Under the pieces are notes generated by a model that worked only from the letters and a program-made list of their open reading frames with translations, made no database searches and was not told the DNA's origin. A DNA stretch of 64,000 nt from Bradyrhizobium huanghuaihaiense (GTDB lineage: Bacteria > Pseudomonadota > Alphaproteobacteria > Rhizobiales > Xanthobacteraceae), in assembly GCF_007830635.1 (NCBI RefSeq), contig NZ_VLLA01000007.1, positions 1 to 64,000 on the forward strand. Reading direction: 5' to 3'. Below, in pieces: positions 55,596 through 64,000 of the stretch (within the stretch, counting starts at the first letter, position 1; every line of letters begins with the position of its first letter). The position numbers were made by a program, and so were the translations under genes.

Positions 55596-56420
55596 TCACT
55601 CATCCCGCCATGTCGGCGTGCGCTTCTCGATGAAGGCGCCGATGCCTTCTTCGGCGTCGCGCGCCATCATGTTCTCGGTCATCACCTCTGCGGCATAGCG
55701 ATAGGCGTCCGCAAGGCTCATCTCGGCCTGGCGGTAGAACGCTTCCTTGCCGAGCTTGACGGTGTAGGCGGATTTCAGCGCGACCTGTTGTGCCAGCTCG
55801 ATCGCGGCCCCGAGTTCGGTGCCGGCAGGCACGACGCGATTGACGAGCCCGATCTCGCGGGCGCGGTCGGCCGTGACAGGCTCGCCCGTCAGCAGCATTT
55901 CCATCGCCTGCTTGCGCGGGACGTTGCGCGACAGCGCCACCATCGGCGTCGAGCAGAACAGGCCGATATCGACGCCGGGCGTCGCGAACTTCGCATCCTC
56001 CGATGCGATCGCAAGATCGCAGCTGGCGACGAGCTGGCAGCCGGCCGCGGTCGCAATGCCCTGGACGGCAGCGACCACGGGTTTGGGCAGATGCACGACC
56101 GCCTGCATCATCGCGCTGCAGGCATTCATCATCTCGGCGAAGAAGGCGCGGCCGCGGTCCGGGTCAGTGCGGCGCGCGGTCAGCTCCTTCATGTCGTGGC
56201 CGGCGGAGAAGGCGGGCCCGTTGGCGGCGATCACGACGCCGCGCACCGCCTTGTCGTCGCGGATAGAATTAAGCTCTGCATGCAGGCCGGCGATCATCGC
56301 CGCCGACAGGCTGTTGCGCGCGGTCGGACGGTTCAGCGTCAGCAGCGCGATGGATCCGACGGTCTCCCGCAGCAGGATCTGCGGTTGCGGGGAGGGGGCA
56401 CGGGCGGCCTGAACGGACAT
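55596..56420 (-). CDS. Enoyl-CoA hydratase/isomerase family protein
   Basis: This 274-residue crotonase-fold enzyme has the oxyanion-hole region VVIAANGPAFSAGHDMKELTARR (about 72-95). ATAAGCQLVASCDLAIASEDAKFATPGVDIGLFCSTPMVALSR (about 118-160) matches family motifs, with family Glu positions not fully conserved. It may act on a fatty or aromatic acyl-CoA. The start is ATG 56420. It is divergent from a thioesterase gene with 86 bp between starts, suggesting joint regulation. Confidence 0.88.
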   Translation of the reverse strand: MSVQAARAPSPQPQILLRETVGSIALLTLNRPTARNSLSAAMIAGLHAELNSIRDDKAVRGVVIAANGPAFSAGHDMKELTARRTDPDRGRAFFAEMMNACSAMMQAVVHLPKPVVAAVQGIATAAGCQLVASCDLAIASEDAKFATPGVDIGLFCSTPMVALSRNVPRKQAMEMLLTGEPVTADRAREIGLVNRVVPAGTELGAAIELAQQVALKSAYTVKLGKEAFYRQAEMSLADAYRYAAEVMTENMMARDAEEGIGAFIEKRTPTWRDE

Positions 56421-56506
56421 TGACGCGACTTCCGTGGAATGATTGCAATTGGATGACACCGATAACTTAATGTACCAGGGCGACCGAAGCGAGGGTGGGG
56501 AACAGC

Positions 56507-56935
56507 ATGGCGTTGGCGAAAATGAGCGTGGCGGAGGTCGAGCAGTTTCTCCGTGACGAGTTTCCCCAGGCCTTCAGTGGCGACGACATCACGATCGAGA
56601 GCGCGGACGGGCAGACCTGCCTCCTGCGCCAGCGCTACAGCGAAAGGATGCTGCGGCCGGGCGGAACCGTGTCAGGCCCGACCCTGATGGCGCTGGCCGA
56701 TTTCGCGATGTACGTGGTGCTGCTGTCCGCGATCGGCCCGATCGGCCTCGCGGTCACCACCAATCTCAACATTAATTTCCTGCGCAAGGGCCAGCCCGGG
56801 CAGGACGTGCTCGCCGAGGCGCGGCTGCTCAAGCTCGGCAAGCGCCTGGCGGTCGGGGAGGTGAACCTCCTATCCGGCACCTCACCCGATCCGATCGCCC
56901 ATGTCACCTCGACCTATTCCATTCCAAATGTTTGA
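56507..56935 (+). CDS. PaaI-type hot-dog thioesterase
   Basis: This 142-residue hot-dog-fold protein shows RLRPGGTVSGPTLMALADFAMYVVLLSAIGPIGLAVTTNLNINFLRKGQPGQDVLAEARLLKLGKRLAVGEVNL (about 45-122). This matches the PaaI/4-hydroxybenzoyl-CoA thioesterase family. ATG 56507 follows a gtggggaac site; an earlier start at 56495 is also open. It is divergent from enoyl-CoA hydratase and followed by rplM after 158 bp. Confidence 0.85.
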   Translation: MALAKMSVAEVEQFLRDEFPQAFSGDDITIESADGQTCLLRQRYSERMLRPGGTVSGPTLMALADFAMYVVLLSAIGPIGLAVTTNLNINFLRKGQPGQDVLAEARLLKLGKRLAVGEVNLLSGTSPDPIAHVTSTYSIPNV

Positions 56936-57093
56936 GCTTTTTGCGGGTAATATAGCACCATATTTCTAAACTATTGATTTTGTGCGTGTAATTTCCACCT
57001 TGTGGCATTGACCGTTGCGCGCCACTTCTCTAGAAACCCGCCCAGTCCGGTGCGGTGTTCGCGCCGATATCTCCCGTCCACGGAAACTCCGAT

Positions 57094-57558
57094 ATGAAAA
57101 CCTTTTCGGCAAAGCCGGCTGAGGTGACGAAGAAGTGGGTGCTGATCGACGCCAAGGGTCTGGTCGTCGGCCGTCTCGCCACCATCGTTGCCATGCGCCT
57201 GCGCGGCAAGCACCTCCCGACCTACACCCCCCACGTTGATTGCGGCGACAACGTCATCATCATCAACGCGCAGCATGCGGTCCTCACCGGTCGCAAGCGC
57301 GAGCAGAAGACCTACTACAAGCACACCGGCTATGTCGGCCACGTCAAGGAGCGCACGGCGCGCCAGATCCTCGAGGGCCGTCATCCCGAGCGCGTGCTCG
57401 AGAAGGCCGTCGAGCGCATGATCCCGCGTGGTCCGCTCGGTCGCGTGCAGATGGGCAACCTCCGTGTCTATGGCGGCGCCGATCATCCGCACGAGGCGCA
57501 GCAGCCCGAGAAGATCGATATCGCCAAGTTGAACCGCAAGAACACGAGGGCCGCATAA
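57094..57558 (+). CDS. rplM: 50S ribosomal protein L13
   Basis: This 154-residue ribosomal protein begins [59 protein letters not shown]. It ends with [44 protein letters not shown], the L13 signature. The start is ATG 57094. It is cotranscribed with rpsI (1-bp gap). A transcription start is expected in the 158-bp region upstream. Confidence 0.97.
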   Translation: MKTFSAKPAEVTKKWVLIDAKGLVVGRLATIVAMRLRGKHLPTYTPHVDCGDNVIIINAQHAVLTGRKREQKTYYKHTGYVGHVKERTARQILEGRHPERVLEKAVERMIPRGPLGRVQMGNLRVYGGADHPHEAQQPEKIDIAKLNRKNTRAA

Positions 57559-57559
57559 C

Positions 57560-58039
57560 ATGGCCGAATCCATCCAGTCGCTCGACCAGCTCTCGCAGCT
57601 CAAGACGGCGGCGGCGCCCGAGGCGCCCAAGCACGAGAAGAAGGTCGACAAGTTCAACCGCGCCTATGCCACCGGCAAGCGCAAGGACGCGGTCGCCCGC
57701 GTGTGGATCAAGCCGGGCGCCGGCAAGGTCACCGTCAACTCGCGCGAGGTCGAGGTCTATTTCGCCCGTCCCGTGCTGCGCATGATGATCGAGCAGCCGT
57801 TCTCGGTGGCCCAGCGTTCGGGCCAGTATGACGTGATCTGCACCGTCGCCGGCGGCGGTCTGTCCGGCCAGGCCGGCGCGGTCCGTCACGGCATCTCCAA
57901 GGCGCTCACCTATTTCGAGCCGGAGCTGCGCTCCGTGCTCAAGAAGGGCGGCTTCCTCACCCGCGACTCGCGCGTGGTCGAACGCAAGAAGTACGGCAAG
58001 GCCAAGGCCCGCCGGTCCTTCCAGTTCTCGAAGCGTTAA
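57560..58039 (+). CDS. rpsI: 30S ribosomal protein S9
   Basis: This 159-residue ribosomal protein has an acidic/Lys N-terminal extension (about 1-30) that is usual in alphaproteobacteria. The S9 core follows: [70 protein letters not shown] and the basic end [19 protein letters not shown]. The last residues reach the P-site tRNA. It is followed by a strong terminator. Confidence 0.97.
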   Translation: MAESIQSLDQLSQLKTAAAPEAPKHEKKVDKFNRAYATGKRKDAVARVWIKPGAGKVTVNSREVEVYFARPVLRMMIEQPFSVAQRSGQYDVICTVAGGGLSGQAGAVRHGISKALTYFEPELRSVLKKGGFLTRDSRVVERKKYGKAKARRSFQFSKR

Positions 58040-58085
58040 TCGCTTCGGTCGCATTCGCCGCGAAAGCGGCTTCAATGAGATGCAA

Positions 58086-58113
58086 AAGGGCGCTGATTTT
58101 CAGCGCCCTTTTT
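58086..58113 (+). terminator. Rho-independent terminator of rplM-rpsI
   Basis: The stem aagggcgctga-ttt-tcagcgccctt is followed by tttatt. It is 47 bp after the rpsI stop. Confidence 0.92.
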
Positions 58114-58269
58114 ATTGTTCGTTTGTATGCAAATTGACGACGAGTTTCCGGAAAACTTGCGGACGCGTGAAAACCTGAATGGAACCCGCGGGACATAGCG
58201 TCGCATTCGGAAGGGCGCGCAAATCGGATGTGCCGATCGCGTAACTGCTATGTTTTCAAGGGGGCCGAC

Positions 58270-59490
58270 ATGATGTCGCTCGATAGCATCACGCTCTATT
58301 TGGTTGCCACCATGGTTGCCGCACTGCTCGGCGCCATGATGGTGTTCTTTGGCAAGCAGGAGAACAGTCCTGCGCTGAAATGGTGGGGCACCGCCTATCT
58401 GCTCGGTGCCGCCTCCGTCGCACTGTGGACGGCGGCCGGCGAGAGGCTGGGGCCGCATCTCTATCTGGCGTTAAATGCCGTCGGCTTCGTGGCCTGCGGC
58501 ATGGTGTGGAATGCGGCGCGCGTGTTCCACGGCCGCAAGCCGAACTGGCCCGGCCTCGTGCTCGGTGCGCTCGCCTGGGTCGCCGCCGTGACGCTGCTCG
58601 ATCCGACTGCGTCCATGCTGCGCATGATCATCGGCGCCGGCATCGTCTCGGTGTACGCGGCGGTGACGGCGAGCGAGCTCTGGGTCGAGCGGCGCAAGAG
58701 CCTGCAACGGCGCTGGCCTGCCTTTGTCGTGCCGGTGATGCATGGTTGCGTGCTGATGCTGCCGATCCTGATCGGCAGCTTCCTGCGGCCGCACGATGCC
58801 GGCTTCTCCTCCAGCATCTGGGTCACCGTGTTCGCGGTCGAGCTCGTGCTCTACGCCGTCGGCACCGTCTTCGTGATCTTCATGCTGGTGTCGGAGCGCA
58901 CCGTCACGGCGCACCGGACCGCGGCGTCGACCGACCCGCTGACCGGCATGCTCAACCGCCGCGGCTTCTCCGAAGCCTGCGGCCGCGTGATCGACCGCGA
59001 GGCCAAGGCCGGACGTCCCGTCACCGTGATGATCTTCGACATCGACCACTTCAAGTCGATCAACGACCGCTTCGGCCACCCCGCCGGCGACGAGATGCTG
59101 AGACTGTTCTCGACCGTCGTCGTCAGTAACTTACGCATCTCCGACCTCTCGGGCCGCATCGGCGGCGAGGAGTTCGCCGCGCTCCTGCCGTGTTCGCTGG
59201 AGGAGGGCGTGCTGGTGGCCGAGCGCGTGCGCGAGGCGTTCGAGACCTCTGGCGTCGTCGTCGATGAAGGCCCGGTCGACACCACCGTCAGCATCGGTGT
59301 CGCCGGCGGTCCGGCCGGCACCGAGCTCGAGGTGCTGCTGGCCTCGGCCGACACCGCGCTCTACCAGGCCAAGCGCGGCGGCCGTAACCGCGTCGAGGCG
59401 GCGGAGGAGCTGCCGCTGTCGCTGGAGAACTGGCGCCGCCAGAGCGCGGCGCGGGTCGGTGCGCCGCAGGCGCGTCCGGTCACGGCGTGA
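58270..59490 (+). CDS. GGDEF-domain diguanylate cyclase with six-helix membrane sensor
   Basis: This 406-residue protein would make cyclic di-GMP. Residues 1-210 contain about six hydrophobic helices, a membrane sensor without a recognised domain. The GGDEF domain begins near 218 (STDPLTGMLNRRGFSEA), with FDIDHFKSINDRFGHPAGDEML and the active-site sequence RIGGEEFAALLP. The inhibitory site RxxD is present five residues before it (RISD). Feedback-regulated activity is expected. The start is ATG 58270; the frame is open to 58228. Confidence 0.92.
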   Translation: MMSLDSITLYLVATMVAALLGAMMVFFGKQENSPALKWWGTAYLLGAASVALWTAAGERLGPHLYLALNAVGFVACGMVWNAARVFHGRKPNWPGLVLGALAWVAAVTLLDPTASMLRMIIGAGIVSVYAAVTASELWVERRKSLQRRWPAFVVPVMHGCVLMLPILIGSFLRPHDAGFSSSIWVTVFAVELVLYAVGTVFVIFMLVSERTVTAHRTAASTDPLTGMLNRRGFSEACGRVIDREAKAGRPVTVMIFDIDHFKSINDRFGHPAGDEMLRLFSTVVVSNLRISDLSGRIGGEEFAALLPCSLEEGVLVAERVREAFETSGVVVDEGPVDTTVSIGVAGGPAGTELEVLLASADTALYQAKRGGRNRVEAAEELPLSLENWRRQSAARVGAPQARPVTA

Positions 59491-59549
59491 GCTCGAGGGC
59501 GGCCCTGCGGTAATCCGCTGTTTACCAATCGATCCCTACCATTGCGGTC

Positions 59550-59786
59550 ATGGAATCGATCCGTCGACAGAACCCGCAGGCCGCCCTGATGTCGCTCGAA
59601 GCGCAAGCCGCTTCGGCACGCGGCGGCTTCGCCTGCCTGTTCTCGACCGCGGACGAATACGAGACGGCGCTGATCACCGAGCGCCGTGCGCAGGGCCGCT
59701 ACACGCAGGGCCGCAGCTATTGGCCGCTCGCGCTGTTCGTCGGTTGTGCGCTGATCGTGGCGGGCACGGCCCTGCTGTTTGCCTGA
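59550..59786 (+). CDS. Small single-helix membrane protein
   Basis: This 78-residue protein has a soluble, Ala-rich N-terminus (about 1-50, with FACLFSTADEYETALITERRAQGRYTQGRSYWP). One C-terminal membrane helix follows (LALFVGCALIVAGTALLFA). It lies 59 bp after the diguanylate cyclase in the same direction. The function is unknown. Confidence 0.65.
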   Translation: MESIRRQNPQAALMSLEAQAASARGGFACLFSTADEYETALITERRAQGRYTQGRSYWPLALFVGCALIVAGTALLFA

Positions 59787-59885
59787 CAGGCCTGCATTTT
59801 TTGGCCGGGCAGGGCGCCGTTTCGGCGCCTTTTTCTTTGCCGCCGTCTGCGGTAGACACGGCCATCAACAAAAAGGGTGGAACCG

Positions 59886-60182
59886 ATGATCACCGAGATC
59901 GCGCAAATCGACGTCAAGCCGGGCAGCGAGAAGGATTTCGAGGCCGCCGTCGCCAAGGCCAAGGCCGCATTCGGCCGCTCCAAGGGCTTTCACGGCTTCG
60001 AGCTGCACAAGTCGATCGAGAAGCCGCAGCGCTACCGGCTGATGGTGAAGTGGGCGACGCTGGAAAATCACACCGTCGATTTCCGCGGCTCCGAGAATTT
60101 CATCGAATGGCGCGGCCTCGTTGGCCAGTATTTTGCCGCGCCGCCGGAGGTCGAGCACACCGAGACCGTGCTGACGAGCTGA
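59886..60182 (+). CDS. Antibiotic biosynthesis monooxygenase-family (ABM) protein
   Basis: This 98-residue ferredoxin-like protein begins MITEIAQIDVKPGSEKDFEAAVAKAKAAFGRSKGFHGFELHKSIEKPQRYRLMVKWATLENHTVDFRGS. This fits the dimeric ABM domain. The start is ATG 59886; the GTG at 59877 is less likely. Members degrade or oxidise small aromatics, or have haem-degrading roles; no specific role can be assigned. It is convergent with the AI-2E-type gene. Confidence 0.82.
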   Translation: MITEIAQIDVKPGSEKDFEAAVAKAKAAFGRSKGFHGFELHKSIEKPQRYRLMVKWATLENHTVDFRGSENFIEWRGLVGQYFAAPPEVEHTETVLTS

Positions 60183-60188
60183 GCGAGG

Positions 60189-61346
60189 TTACGCCGCCTC
60201 AGCGAGGGGCGGCGCCTCATACGTCTTGAAATGGTCGATCATGACCTTGGCGATGGCGACCAGCGGGAGCGCCAGCGCGAGGCCCCAGATTCCGAACACG
60301 ACGCCGAGCAGGATCTGGAACGCGAACAGCGTCGCCGGCGGGATGTCGAGCGCCTGCCGCTGCAGGAGCGGTGTCAACACGTAACTCTCCATGGCGTGGA
60401 CGACCATGAAGAGCAGAAAGGCCGACAGCGCCGGGATCCAGCCCGAGGCGAGGCTCGCCAGCACCACGACGACGCCGGCGATGATGGCGCCGACGGTGGG
60501 GATGAAGGCAAGCAGGCCGGCCTGGATCCCCAGGATGAACGAGCCGGGAATGCCGATGATGGCGAGCCCGATCCAGGTCACGACGCCGACCGCGATCATC
60601 ACCACGATCTGCGCGATCAGCCAGCGCTCCAGCGTTTCGCCGATGCGGTCGATGATGAGCGTGACGCGGGTGCGGTGCTTCGCAGGCGCGAGGAACAGCA
60701 GGCCGTCGTGATAGACGGCGGGCTGGGCGGCAAAGGCGAGCCCCAGAAACAGCACGATGAAGATGTTGCCGACGGCGCTGATCGCGCCGAACAGCAGCTT
60801 GAAGGTCTGGCTCACGATCGCCCCGCCGCTGGAGGCGAGTGCGCCTGCGCCCGGCAAGCCGCCGTGCGAGGCCTGGCTTGGGGCGGGCGCCGAGCCCTCG
60901 TCGCTGGAGGTGGCGGGCGCGGCATTGCCGAGATCGAACACGCTGGTGTCGATGCCGTGGTTCTCCAGGAAGGACCGGACATTGCCGATCTGCGATTTGA
61001 TGGTCTTGCTGAGCAGGGAGGCCTGCTCGGCGATGGTGGCGCCGCCGAGATAGGCGACGCCTGCGAGCAGCACCGCAAGGACGAGGCAGACGATCGCGAG
61101 CCGCACTGTGTGTGGCAGGTGAACGCGCCGTCCGAGCGCATGGGTCAGCGCGTTGAGGCCGACACCGAGCAGCATTCCGGTGAAGATCAGGAGCAGGGTG
61201 GCCGCAAAATACCAGGTGAAGGCGAGCAGCGCGGTGAACAGCACGATGCCGATGCCGCCGACCGAGATCGCCCAGGCCTGATTCCAAGCCTGATCCCAAG
61301 CCTGATCGGTGCGGGTCCGGGGCCGTTCATCTCTGGAAATGGTCAC
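60189..61346 (-). CDS. AI-2E-family permease
   Basis: This 385-residue inner-membrane protein has about eight hydrophobic segments. The family signature in the second half is RVTLIIDRIGETLERWLIAQIVVMIAVGVVTWIGLAIIGIPGSFILGIQAGLLAFIPTVGAIIAGVVVVLASLASG, with PLLQRQALDIPPATLFAFQILLGVVFGIWGLALALPL following. The N-terminus has a tandem Q-A-W repeat (DQAWDQAWNQAW, residues 14-25). Family members include AI-2 exporters and ion carriers; the substrate is unknown. The start is ATG 61346, and the gene is convergent with the ABM gene. Confidence 0.88.
   Translation of the reverse strand: MTISRDERPRTRTDQAWDQAWNQAWAISVGGIGIVLFTALLAFTWYFAATLLLIFTGMLLGVGLNALTHALGRRVHLPHTVRLAIVCLVLAVLLAGVAYLGGATIAEQASLLSKTIKSQIGNVRSFLENHGIDTSVFDLGNAAPATSSDEGSAPAPSQASHGGLPGAGALASSGGAIVSQTFKLLFGAISAVGNIFIVLFLGLAFAAQPAVYHDGLLFLAPAKHRTRVTLIIDRIGETLERWLIAQIVVMIAVGVVTWIGLAIIGIPGSFILGIQAGLLAFIPTVGAIIAGVVVVLASLASGWIPALSAFLLFMVVHAMESYVLTPLLQRQALDIPPATLFAFQILLGVVFGIWGLALALPLVAIAKVMIDHFKTYEAPPLAEAA
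61276..61311. repeat. 12-bp tandem repeat inside the AI-2E gene
   Basis: Three units, gcctgattccaa (61276-61287), gcctgatcccaa (61288-61299) and gcctgatcggtg (61300-61311), encode the repeated DQAW-type motif on the minus strand. The third unit has diverged at its end. Repeat number may vary between strains. Confidence 0.8.
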
Positions 61347-61616
61347 ATCGGGTCCTTTTCGGAACGCTGCAGGCGGCCACTCTTTCGCGAAATTCCGGTG
61401 GGGATCAAGCCAGGCCCGGTGCCGGCCCGGTGCCGATTTGACGCGTCCAACCTGAAAGCATCAACGTCCCCGGCGCCAAAAGGGGCCATATCCGCGCGCT
61501 GGTCCCGGCATTTGCGCGAAAATAGCATTGCCGTCCCGCGATCCCTTCTGTTGAATTTGTTCCATTCGAGGGGCATGTTTGGAGAATCTTCTTCGGCGAG
61601 GAGGTCGGAACGACAG

Positions 61617-62390
61617 ATGAGAAAGCCGGTCGTCGGCGTGATCGGGAATGCCCATCGCGTCGAGAATCGATTTCAGGTCCAGATGGTCGGCGAGCGAAAC
61701 CTGCGCGCCGTGGCCGAGGTGTCCGGCGGCTTGCCGGTGATGTTTGCGGGCTCGCCCGATATCACCGACATCGGGGCGCTGCTCGATACCGTCGACGGCA
61801 TCATCCTCACCGGGGCGCGGGCCAACGTGCACCCGACCCGCTTCAACGTCGATCCCTGCGAGAAGCACGAGCCCTACGACATCCATCGCGACGAGGTGGC
61901 TCTGGCGCTGTCGGTGGCTTGCGTCGCGCGCGGCGTGCCGCTGTTCGGGATCTGCCGCGGCCTCCAGGAGATGAACGTCGCCTTCGGCGGCTCGCTGCAC
62001 CCGGAGATCCGCGAGATCCCGGGCCGCATGAACCACCGCATGCCCCGGCTCGAGAACGGCGAGATCCATCCCGATCCGACCGTGGTGTTCGCCGACCGTC
62101 ACGAGGTCGACCTGACGCCGGGAGGCGCCTTTGCCAAAATTCTCGGCTGCGAGAAGATCAGGGTCAATTCGCTGCACGGGCAGGGCATCCTGGATCCCGG
62201 CAAGCGTGTGCTGATCGAGGGCATCGCCGAGGACGGCACCATCGAGGCCATCCGCATCGCGGAAGCCCCGACCTTTGCGCTCGGCGTGCAATGGCATGCC
62301 GAATACGACCCGCAGCACAATCCCATCAACCGCAAGCTGTTCGAGGCTTTCGGCGCAGCGCTGGTGGCGCGGCAGAAGGCGGCGGCGTAG
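61617..62390 (+). CDS. Gamma-glutamyl-gamma-aminobutyrate hydrolase family protein (peptidase C26)
   Basis: This 257-residue class I glutamine-amidotransferase-like hydrolase shows KPVVGVIGNAH, LLDTVDGIILTGARANVHP, the nucleophile elbow FGICRGLQEMNVAFGGSLH (Cys near residue 116) and a late His-x-Glu in FALGVQWHAEYD. This is the PuuD-type family that releases GABA from gamma-glutamyl-GABA in putrescine use. The other puu genes are not nearby. ATG 61617 is chosen; ATG 61575 is an alternative in frame. Confidence 0.87.
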   Translation: MRKPVVGVIGNAHRVENRFQVQMVGERNLRAVAEVSGGLPVMFAGSPDITDIGALLDTVDGIILTGARANVHPTRFNVDPCEKHEPYDIHRDEVALALSVACVARGVPLFGICRGLQEMNVAFGGSLHPEIREIPGRMNHRMPRLENGEIHPDPTVVFADRHEVDLTPGGAFAKILGCEKIRVNSLHGQGILDPGKRVLIEGIAEDGTIEAIRIAEAPTFALGVQWHAEYDPQHNPINRKLFEAFGAALVARQKAAA

Positions 62391-62747
62391 GCGGGCGGAC
62401 TCAGGCGTGAGTAGGCGTTTCAGCTACGCCCTCGCCGCATCGTCATTGCGAGCGCAGCGAAGCAATCCAGAATCCCTCCGCAGAAAGAATCTGGATTGCT
62501 TCGCTGCGCTCGCAATGACGGGAAGGCGAGCGCCACTACTCAGATCTGCGGCTTCCGTAGCTTGCGATGGGAAGGGCCTGCGGGACTGCGTCATGCATTC
62601 AAGGCGCAGTCCAAATTTCGGACGAGATAAACCAATCAGTAGGAATTGGTCCGGCCTGTTTTTGCGGCTCTGATTTGTTCTTTGAGAACGAAGTGGAGTC
62701 AGATGCGGAACGAAGGCTGACGGGTTGCATGACGTTGGAGTGCACGA
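62391..62747. other. Intergenic region with family B repeat upstream of the VOC gene
   Basis: This 357-bp gap holds a palindromic repeat at 62442-62519. A less GC-rich stretch up to the VOC gene has AT-rich pieces (ggcctgtttttgcggc and tttgttctttgagaacg) that may hold its promoter. No credible gene was found. Confidence 0.5.
62442..62519. repeat. Dispersed palindromic repeat, family B, copy 3
   Basis: The element runs from gtcattgcgagcgcagcg to gcgctcgcaatgac, with perfect inner arms gaagcaatccaga/tctggattgcttc. This is the best-conserved copy of its family in the window. Confidence 0.92.
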
Positions 62748-63125
62748 ATGAGTCCTTCCGGAGCTTTGATCGCGATCCTGCCGTGTAATGACCTTGATGC
62801 GTCGGAGCGGTTCTACAATCGGCTGGGCTTTGCGCGCCCGGACGGTGAAAGGCCTGCTCCGGGAGAGCCCGACACCTATCGCATGCTGTCGAACGGGAAG
62901 GGCGGATATCTACATCTGACGGACGCGGTCGAGGGATGGCTAACGCCGGGCAGCAACCCTTTTGGGCTTTATCTCTACCTCGAGAATGTTGATGCTGCAG
63001 CGCGCGAATTTCAGCAATCACCCGAAGACAAGCCGTGGGGGATGTACGAATTTGCGATCTCTGACCCAGATGAAACGTTAGTCCGTGTCGGTTGGCCAAC
63101 CCATCTCCGCGCCGGGGCGCAATAA
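62748..63125 (+). CDS. VOC-family (glyoxalase/bleomycin resistance) protein
   Basis: This 125-residue protein has the vicinal-oxygen-chelate fold: ALIAILPCNDLDASERFYNRLGFARPDGE at the start, GGYLHLTDAVEGWLTPGSNPFGLYLYLENVDAAAREF in the middle and EFAISDPDETLVRVGWP at the end. It forms a dimer with a metal or drug site in typical members. ATG 62748 has a ttggagtgc ribosome site. GC is lower than in its neighbours. The substrate is unknown. Confidence 0.85.
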   Translation: MSPSGALIAILPCNDLDASERFYNRLGFARPDGERPAPGEPDTYRMLSNGKGGYLHLTDAVEGWLTPGSNPFGLYLYLENVDAAAREFQQSPEDKPWGMYEFAISDPDETLVRVGWPTHLRAGAQ

Positions 63126-63214
63126 TTCGTCTGCAACTGCCCATCGTGACATTTTGTGCTGCTGCGCTAACTGGGCCGCTCAGCGGCTCGCGAAGCAGGC
63201 ATTCGCGGCCTGCC

Positions 63215-64000
63215 TCACGCCGTTCGCTCCATCCGTCGCGCGCGATACGCCTGCGGCGACATCAAGGTCAGCTTGCGGAACGCCTTGCGGAAGCTGCTTT
63301 CGTCCTCATAGCCGGCGGCGCGGGCGACGATCTTGATCGGCTGCGTCGTCGTCTCCAGCAGCGTGCGCGCATGCTCGACGCGGCGGCGCATGATGAAGGC
63401 TTGCGGCGGCTCGTGCGTGAGCTCCTGAAACTTCCGGTTCAGCGTGCGCTCGCTGAGGCCGAGCGCGCCCGCGAGGCGCTTGACCGTCATCGCCCTCTTG
63501 CCGGTGCGGCGAACCAGGAGATCGGCTTTGGTCAGCAGCGGGTCCTGCGAGAGCAGATAGCCGACGGGCATGAAGATCGATTGGCTGCGCTGCGCGGTAT
63601 CGATCACGACGTAGTCCGCGCATAGTTTTGCGATCTCCTTGCCGTCGACCATCTCGATCAGCCTGAGCAGGAGGTCGACCCACGACATCGGTCCGGCCGC
63701 GCAGACGATGCGGTCCGCGACCGTGATGACGGCGTCGGCCGCGAGGTCGATCGTGGGATGCCGCTGCCGCAGCTCGCCTTGCAGCCACCAGGTGATGGTG
63801 GCGCGGCGGTTGTCGAGCAGACCGCTGCCTGCCAGCAGGAAGACGCCACTGCAAAACGCGCCGATCAGACGGCCGTTCGCATGCTGCTGCCGCAGCCAGG
63901 CGCCGGCACGGGCATATTGTGGCTTTAGGCGCGCGGCCGTGACGTGATCGACGAGATTGCCGGGGACGAGGATCGCATCGAAGCTGCCGCGTCTGGCGAT
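63215..64000 (-). CDS. GlxA-type AraC transcriptional regulator (C-terminal part, continues beyond window)
   Basis: The frame is open from the window edge, so the start is missing. The visible 261 residues begin with a DJ-1/PfpI-like domain (ILVPGNLVDHVTAARLKPQYARAGAWLRQ, GAFCSGVFLLAGSGLLDNRRATITWW, DRIVCAAGPMSWVDLLLRLIE). They end in an AraC double HTH (KRLAGALGLSERTLNRKFQELTHEPPQAFIMRRRVEHARTLLETTTQPIKIVARAAGYEDESSFRKAFRKLTLMSPQAYRAR). This is the GlxA-family layout. The inducer is unknown. Confidence 0.88.
   Translation of the reverse strand: MARRGSFDAILVPGNLVDHVTAARLKPQYARAGAWLRQQHANGRLIGAFCSGVFLLAGSGLLDNRRATITWWLQGELRQRHPTIDLAADAVITVADRIVCAAGPMSWVDLLLRLIEMVDGKEIAKLCADYVVIDTAQRSQSIFMPVGYLLSQDPLLTKADLLVRRTGKRAMTVKRLAGALGLSERTLNRKFQELTHEPPQAFIMRRRVEHARTLLETTTQPIKIVARAAGYEDESSFRKAFRKLTLMSPQAYRARRMERTA

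Overview
The window reads as a chromosomal segment of a high-GC alphaproteobacterium of the Bradyrhizobium/Rhodopseudomonas group, most likely Bradyrhizobium. This rests on gene content and order: hemB with an Irr-type site, mntH, ldtR, glyA-nrdR-ribD-ribE-ribH-nusB-thiL, a K+-independent proton pyrophosphatase, yceD-plsX-fabH-ihfA-merR, gcrA, a Porin_2 family porin and ctaA. The gaps between genes are also sprinkled with the short palindromic repeats usual in these genomes. No rRNA, CRISPR array or prophage was seen.

Layout. 1-1032: right end of an IS3-family element that has cut off the 3' end of a secreted-protein gene. 1084-8310: MFS transporter, mntH, bpt, an RDD membrane protein, hemB, a small membrane protein and ldtR. 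8505-15155: two small conserved genes, then glyA, nrdR, riboflavin genes, nusB and thiL, i.e. one-carbon, riboflavin and thiamine metabolism, all on the plus strand. 15388-23923: hppA, a tricarboxylate-type binding protein, bamE, a cytochrome bc1 chaperone, yceD, the lipid genes plsX and fabH, ihfA and a MerR regulator.

24037-26862: a tRNA-Pro(GGG) gene followed by about 2.5 kb of lower-GC DNA with poorly known genes: a two-helix membrane protein, a tiny ORF and a periplasmic protein. It looks like a small island. 26863-35196: catabolic and regulatory genes (TetR with a hydrolase, a DapA-like lyase, an SDR, an alpha/beta hydrolase-like protein that seems to lack its nucleophile, and MarR divergent from a large porin). 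35350-35445 holds a good candidate small RNA with its own promoter and terminator. 35473-42257: gcrA, a small RHH-like protein, an acetamidase, YdcF, a DUF169 gene with a saccharopine-dehydrogenase-like gene, and a flavin monooxygenase divergent from its MarR regulator across a perfect palindrome.

42235-51521 is an exopolysaccharide locus: polymerase/ligase, initiating glycosylphosphotransferase, glycosyltransferase, Wzc-like chain-length protein, FemAB-like acyltransferase and polysaccharide deacetylase. Two of its proteins keep the fold but have lost key catalytic motifs (the Wzc ATPase P-loop and the deacetylase metal ligands). 51505-64000: DUF2842, ctaA, metY, a CoA-binding protein, enoyl-CoA hydratase, thioesterase, rplM-rpsI, a diguanylate cyclase, an AI-2E-type permease, a gamma-glutamyl hydrolase, a VOC protein and the end of a GlxA-like AraC regulator running off the window.

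I found no clear multi-gene defence or biosynthetic system that is new. The best leads are the small RNA, the tRNA-linked island, and the catalytically degenerate enzymes. All family names come from reading the translations, not from database searches.
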